Below, one piece after another: positions 60,459 to 64,000 of a stretch of DNA of 64,000 bases. Under the pieces are notes generated by a model that saw nothing but the letters and a program-made list of their open reading frames with translations, was not told where the DNA came from and ran no database searches. The translations under genes and the position numbers were made by a program. Origin of the DNA: JBCBKL01 sp038521825 (lineage in GTDB: Bacteria; Pseudomonadota; Alphaproteobacteria; Rhodobacterales; Rhodobacteraceae); NCBI GenBank assembly GCA_038521825.1, contig JBCBKL010000009.1, positions 1-64,000 on the forward strand, in the 5' to 3' direction. The first letter of the stretch is position 1, and each line of letters begins with the position of its first letter.

Positions 60459-61480
60459 ATGCAAATTGCCACAATTGGCGTTGATTTGGCCAAGAACGTT
60501 TTCCAAGTCCATGGGATAACCGCCAGCGAGGAAGTGGTGTTCAACAAGCCCCTGCGGCGGGCACAATTTTTGCCCTTCTTTGCGAAGTTGGAGCCGTGCC
60601 TGATTGGTATGGAATCTTGCAGCAGCTCACAACATCGGGCGCGCAAACTCACCGCCCTGGGCCACGAGGTTCGACTGATCCTACCGATGTATGTGAAGCC
60701 ATACGTCAAACGTGGTAAATCGGATGCCATTGATGCTGAGGCCATCTGCGAGGCTGTGACCCGTCCGACTATGCGCTTTGTTGCGATCAAGACCGTCGAG
60801 CAGCAATCCCTGCTGTCGCTACATCGGGCGCGTGATCTTCTGGTGCGCCAGAGAACGCAACTCATCAACAATCTGCGTGGTCTGGTTGCCGAGTTGGCAT
60901 CTTTATCCCACGAGGCCTTGCCCGCGTGATCGGGTTCGCTGAAGACATAACGCTGGGTGAAGTTCTCGATCTGCCCGACATTGCCAATGAAGTGATCCAC
61001 AATCTGTGCGAGCAACTCATGGCTCTGCATAAACGGATCCGTTGGTACAAAGATCGTGTCAAACAAGTCGCCAAAGAGGATGCGCGTGTTCGTCTTCTTC
61101 GCACGATCCCCGGTGTTGGCGCTGTAACGGCTTCTGCAATCATCGCTAGCATTGGAGACGGGCATCAGTTCCGCAATGGTCGGGAGTTCGCTGCCTGGCT
61201 GGGCCTGACGCCGGCGAATAAGTCCAGCGGCGGAAAGGAGAAGCTGGGACGGATCACCAAGATGGGCGACCAGTATTTACGATCGTTGCTCGTCGTCGGC
61301 ATGACGTCTTTGGTCCGACAAACACGATCCCACCCCGAACGCGCCAGCAAGTGGCTGACATCATTGCTCGAACGCAAAGCCGCCCGCGTCGCAACTGTCG
61401 CGATGGCCAACAAGACCGCCCGGATCGTTTGGGCAGTGCTCACCCGCAACGAACCCTACAGCCCAAGTGCTGCCGTCTGA
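60459..61480 (+). pseudogene. IS110-family transposase, frameshifted
   Basis: About 340 codons. First part (60459-60929): IGVDLAKNVFQVHGI, GMESCSSSQHRARKLTALGH and KSDAIDAEAICEAV hold the RuvC-like DEDD acids. Second part: LRTIPGVGAVTASAIIASIG and NKSSGGKEKLGRITKMGDQY with the catalytic Ser. One base is missing around 60891-60896: adding a T after gagtt restores EFGIFIPRGLARVIGFAED across the junction. The break is either real decay or a sequencing error; key residues are otherwise intact. Confidence 0.9.
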
Positions 61481-61704
61481 AACGAAAGGAACAATGAGTT
61501 AGCAAGACCCGCGAGATGATGGTGCATAAGTCAGCCGCCAAAACCAGGACACTCCGCCGAATGGCGCGGGCACAATAGCCCGCATTGCTGATAGGAACTT
61601 GGTTTGCGGAACCCATCAGGGCCGGCGGTCAAAACCGCGCAAACAGGCCGGACACATGACTGCTTCTGACAAATGCACAAATCAGATCAAAAAGGACTTG
61701 CTAC
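61481..61704 (+). ncRNA. candidate bridge RNA region of the IS element
   Basis: Non-coding 3' end between transposase stop and right inverted repeat. In IS1111-group elements the bridge RNA that pairs with target and donor DNA is encoded here (established for the IS110 family). Several short complementary pairs are visible (e.g. gcgcgggc / gcccgc near 61565-61585). The exact RNA ends and loops cannot be set by eye. Confidence 0.5.
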
Positions 61705-61717
61705 GCAGGAGCCATCC
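61705..61717 (-). repeat. right inverted repeat of the IS element
   Basis: gcaggagccatcc, exact reverse complement of 60381-60393. Confidence 0.85.
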
Positions 61718-61720
61718 TCA

Positions 61721-62524
61721 CACGCCATTCGCTGCGCCGGCTAAGCTTGGCCAAGATACAAGGACGGAAAGCGGACCAATGCGGCCGTCTAGCCACGTCT
61801 AGCCAAGGTCTGCTTTCGATAGCTATGTAGTGTAAATCTGAAAAAGTTAGTAGGTCTGCCGATGCACCGTGGGATCACAGCTGAGCAGGCCCAACGGGTC
61901 GCACGCGCTGGCATTCCCACTGCGATCTTTATGATTTGACCTAAGCATATTACCGTGTGTGATGCCGTGTGCAGTTGGTTTTTATGTGACGGTCTCACGC
62001 TGTTGTGCCCAGTCCTGTCCACTTCTGTCTTGTCAGAGATGCAATTGCTTGGGTGGAGGGCTCCGTCGTCCGAAACTGAAGCAAAATACGTCGATTGGGT
62101 AGGCGTATTTGTCCACAGACAACATCCGTTTTTATGGATGCGTTAGCATGAGTGCGACCGTAGCGGACCCATGCGGCGTTTTCGAGGTTATCTACTTTCG
62201 ATGCAACTACCGCCGCCAACTCTTGGCTCCGGGATATCCCTTTAACGAACTCCAAGAACAAAGCTCGGCTGTCGCAGAATGCTTCCAGCCTAGAACCGCG
62301 CCCCTTGGCGGAAAGAACCCTCATTTCCGGGTTGGGTTGCGAGCAGACGTGCTGTGCGCACCTGCGCGGTTATCACGTACAGCAAAAGGTAAAGGCACAG
62401 CCGAAAACGCAGTTCTATCTCTATTTTCTTTGGTGTAAAACCTCATAAAATCAATATTTTAGCCTAATTTTTGAGCTTTTGGCAGAGTTTTCTCTCGACT
62501 TCGTGGCGCGACTGTTGTTTACAA
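61721..62524. other. gene-poor stretch between IS element and sugar transporter
   Basis: About 800 bases without a supported gene. A 109-codon minus frame (62324-61995) has poor coding character and no ribosome site. A short plus frame at 61862 reads like a transposase or regulator fragment but is only 25 codons. Probably insertion debris plus the upstream region of the transporter operon. Confidence 0.45.
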
Positions 62525-62540
62525 ATTGAAACGTTTCGAT
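62525..62540. promoter_or_regulatory. LacI-family operator
   Basis: attgaaacgtttcgat: core gaaacgtttc is a perfect palindrome with the central CG typical of LacI/GalR operators. It lies 37 bp upstream of a sugar ABC transporter gene, so a LacI-type sugar-responsive repressor probably acts here. Confidence 0.75.
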
Positions 62541-62576
62541 TTTTGAAGCTGGTCTTTGATATGTGTTGGGAGGGAC

Positions 62577-64000
62577 ATGCAGGGACAGAGTAATTCCGCT
62601 GAGGCACCTGTGGTCGCCGAGATGTCAGGGATCGTGAAAACCTTCCCGGGCGTCCGCGCTTTGGACGGCGCCCAGCTGACGCTTCGCGCTGGTGAGGTTC
62701 ATGCGTTGATGGGGGAGAATGGAGCTGGCAAATCCACTCTCATCAAGGTTTTGGCAGGCATCTACCAGAAAGACGGGGGCGAGGTCCGGCTGCACGGAGA
62801 CTTGGTGTCATTCGACACGCCGAGGGCCGCGCAGGAGGCCGGGATCTGCGTCATCCACCAAGAGCTCAGCATCGTGCCGCACCTGACGGTGGCACAGAAT
62901 ATCTTTTTGGGACGCGAGCCGCGCACGGCTCTGGGTCTTCTTGATGAAGCGGCGCTCAACGCACGGGCCGAAAAAATTCTGGCGTCAATGAACCTTGATA
63001 TTCATCCAAAAGCCGACGCTGGCAATTTGACAGTGGCGCGCCAGCAGATGGTAGAAATCGCAAAGGCGCTTGCCGTCGATGGGCGCGTCCTAGTGATGGA
63101 CGAGCCAACCGCACCGCTGAATGATCGCGAAGTAGCAGAGCTTTTTACCATCATTCGTGGTCTGAAGGCGCAGGGCGTTGCGATTGTCTACATCTCGCAC
63201 CGCATGGCCGAATTGCCGCAAATCGCCGACAGGGTAACCGTCATGCGTGACGGCGCGTGGATCGGTACCGTTGGGGCCGAGGCACCGGTTTCCGAAATCA
63301 TTGAGATGATGGTGGGACGCAAGGTTGAGGTCAAATCGCCCGACATCCCAGATCTTTCCAATGCACCCGTCTTACTGCGAGCCGAAGGCCTCAAGGTTGG
63401 ACGGCGCGTGCGCGACGTCAGCTTTGAGGTGCGGGCGGGGGAGATCCTAGGCTTCGCCGGTTTGATGGGTGCTGGCCGCACCGAGACCGCGCGCTTGATC
63501 TTTGGAGCCGACGCCCGAGAGGCAGGCCGCATCGTCGTGCACGGTCGCGAAGTGGATATCCGTAGCCCCGCTGACGCTGTCGCTGCGGGGATTGGATATC
63601 TTAGCGAGGATCGCCGCCGGTTCGGTTTAGCGATCGGGTTGAGCGTAGCCGAAAACGTCGCCCTTGCGGATCTTGGCCGCTTTGCCCGGGCCGGTATCGT
63701 GAATGGCGCGAGCATTCGTCAGACGGCGCGTGAAATGATCGGCAAGTTGCGCGTACGCACACCACATGAAAACCAGGAGGCGCGCCTGCTATCGGGGGGC
63801 AATCAGCAAAAGGTCGTAATCGCCAAATGGCTGCTGCGCGAATGTGATGTGCTTTTTTTTGATGAGCCGACGCGGGGCATCGACGTGGGCGCAAAGTCGG
63901 AAATCTATGACCTGTTGCGCAATCTCGCCGCGCAGGGAAAGGCGATCGTCGTTATCTCTTCTGAGTTGCCTGAGCTTTTGCAGCTAAGTCACCGCATCGC
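62577..64000 (+). CDS. sugar ABC transporter ATP-binding protein (RbsA/MglA type), partial
   Basis: At least 474 residues, cut by the right edge. Two fused ATPase domains: Walker A GENGAGKSTLIKVLAG, Walker B VLVMDEPTAPLND; second half has LSGGNQQKVVIAKWLL and FFDEPTRGIDVGAKSE, and a degenerate Walker A GLMGAGRTETARLIFG, normal for this family. In the first domain the D-loop region reads TAPLND where TAAL/TSAL is usual, and the signature is LTVARQQMVEIAKAL. GGGAGGGA precedes ATG. Expect permease and periplasmic sugar-binding genes to the right. Confidence 0.96.
   Translation, partial: MQGQSNSAEAPVVAEMSGIVKTFPGVRALDGAQLTLRAGEVHALMGENGAGKSTLIKVLAGIYQKDGGEVRLHGDLVSFDTPRAAQEAGICVIHQELSIVPHLTVAQNIFLGREPRTALGLLDEAALNARAEKILASMNLDIHPKADAGNLTVARQQMVEIAKALAVDGRVLVMDEPTAPLNDREVAELFTIIRGLKAQGVAIVYISHRMAELPQIADRVTVMRDGAWIGTVGAEAPVSEIIEMMVGRKVEVKSPDIPDLSNAPVLLRAEGLKVGRRVRDVSFEVRAGEILGFAGLMGAGRTETARLIFGADAREAGRIVVHGREVDIRSPADAVAAGIGYLSEDRRRFGLAIGLSVAENVALADLGRFARAGIVNGASIRQTAREMIGKLRVRTPHENQEARLLSGGNQQKVVIAKWLLRECDVLFFDEPTRGIDVGAKSEIYDLLRNLAAQGKAIVVISSELPELLQLSHRI

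Larger units (their letters stand above)
60375..61720 (+). mobile_element. IS110-family (IS1111-like) insertion sequence, degenerate
   Basis: About 1.35 kb bounded by 13-bp inverted repeats ggatggctcctgc (60381-60393) and gcaggagccatcc (61705-61717). It contains a DEDD transposase frame with a frameshift and a roughly 220-bp 3' non-coding segment. Subterminal inverted repeats and a long 3' end are features of the IS1111 group. Exact ends are not certain because this family does not duplicate its target. Confidence 0.85.

Noticed and set aside
61995..62324. 109-codon minus-strand frame
   Set aside because: Poor coding character and no start signal between IS debris and the transporter promoter.

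Overview
The window looks like a chromosomal segment of a marine-type alphaproteobacterium of the Rhodobacteraceae (Roseobacter group). Reasons, all inferred from gene content: a PHA gene block with PhaR, phasin, class I PhaC and intracellular PhaZ; the 'ADGH' style mature N-terminus of the amino-acid binding protein; a VPLPA-CTERM protein; hom next to glpX; an alphaproteobacterial bufferin operon; moderately high GC; and frequent ATGA, GTGA and TGATG gene overlaps.

Layout. 1-0.74 kb is gene-poor, with a 27-base palindrome at the very edge, followed by tRNA-Ser(UGA) on the minus strand. 1.0-6.3 kb: SPOR lipoprotein, D-Ala-D-Ala carboxypeptidase, tmk, rlmJ, two TerB-like genes and a cytosolic PhnD-like protein. 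6.4-15.7 kb: one long operon-like run with a polar amino-acid type ABC importer, two glutamine-synthetase-family ligases flanking a class I glutamine amidotransferase, a PuuB-like FAD oxidase and a DegT-type aminotransferase; together they suggest import and gamma-glutamylation-dependent breakdown of an amine or polyamine. 15.7-20.3 kb: PHA granule module (phaR, phaP, phaC on minus, phaZ on plus) with CTGCN3GCAG operators in front of both phaP and phaR. 20.3-24.7 kb: several alpha/beta hydrolases, an M15-like protein and a degenerate histidine phosphatase. 24.7-26.4 kb: an ArsR-SRPBCC fusion regulator with a second SRPBCC protein and a MAPEG protein, behind a tandem operator/promoter. 26.8-30.1 kb: MFS transporter and thrS. 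30.3-32.8 kb: bufferin operon (DUF2282 peptide, DUF692 modifying enzyme, DUF2063 partner, DoxX). 32.8-34.0 kb: ArsC/Spx-like reductase, cold-shock protein and a small secreted protein. 34.0-36.1 kb is accessory: a structured, repeat-rich non-coding stretch followed by an AT-rich membrane-protein gene. 36.1-41.6 kb: thyX, a surface lipoprotein with its Slam-like (type XI secretion) outer-membrane partner, a VOC protein and a tandem pair of DUF1194 proteins. 41.6-56.9 kb: core-like genes (MarR regulator, sdhE, HTH regulator, aspartate aminotransferase, MATE pump, hydrolases, VPLPA-CTERM protein, moaA, waaA, glycosyltransferase, TetR regulator, hom, glpX). 57.0-62.5 kb is a second accessory zone with small orphan genes, decayed fragments and a frameshifted IS110-family (IS1111-like) element. 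The window ends inside a sugar ABC transporter ATPase that runs off the right edge and sits behind a LacI-type operator.

The most interesting items are the Slam-like secretion pair, the bufferin operon with a strong hairpin between peptide and enzyme genes, the duplicated peptide-coding repeat inside the structured region near 34.7 kb, the near-leaderless ArsR-SRPBCC promoter with two abutting 16-bp operators, the TerB-TerB-PhnD cassette and the probable bridge-RNA region of the IS element. No CRISPR array, rRNA or complete prophage was seen. All family assignments are from reading the translated sequence; no database search was run.
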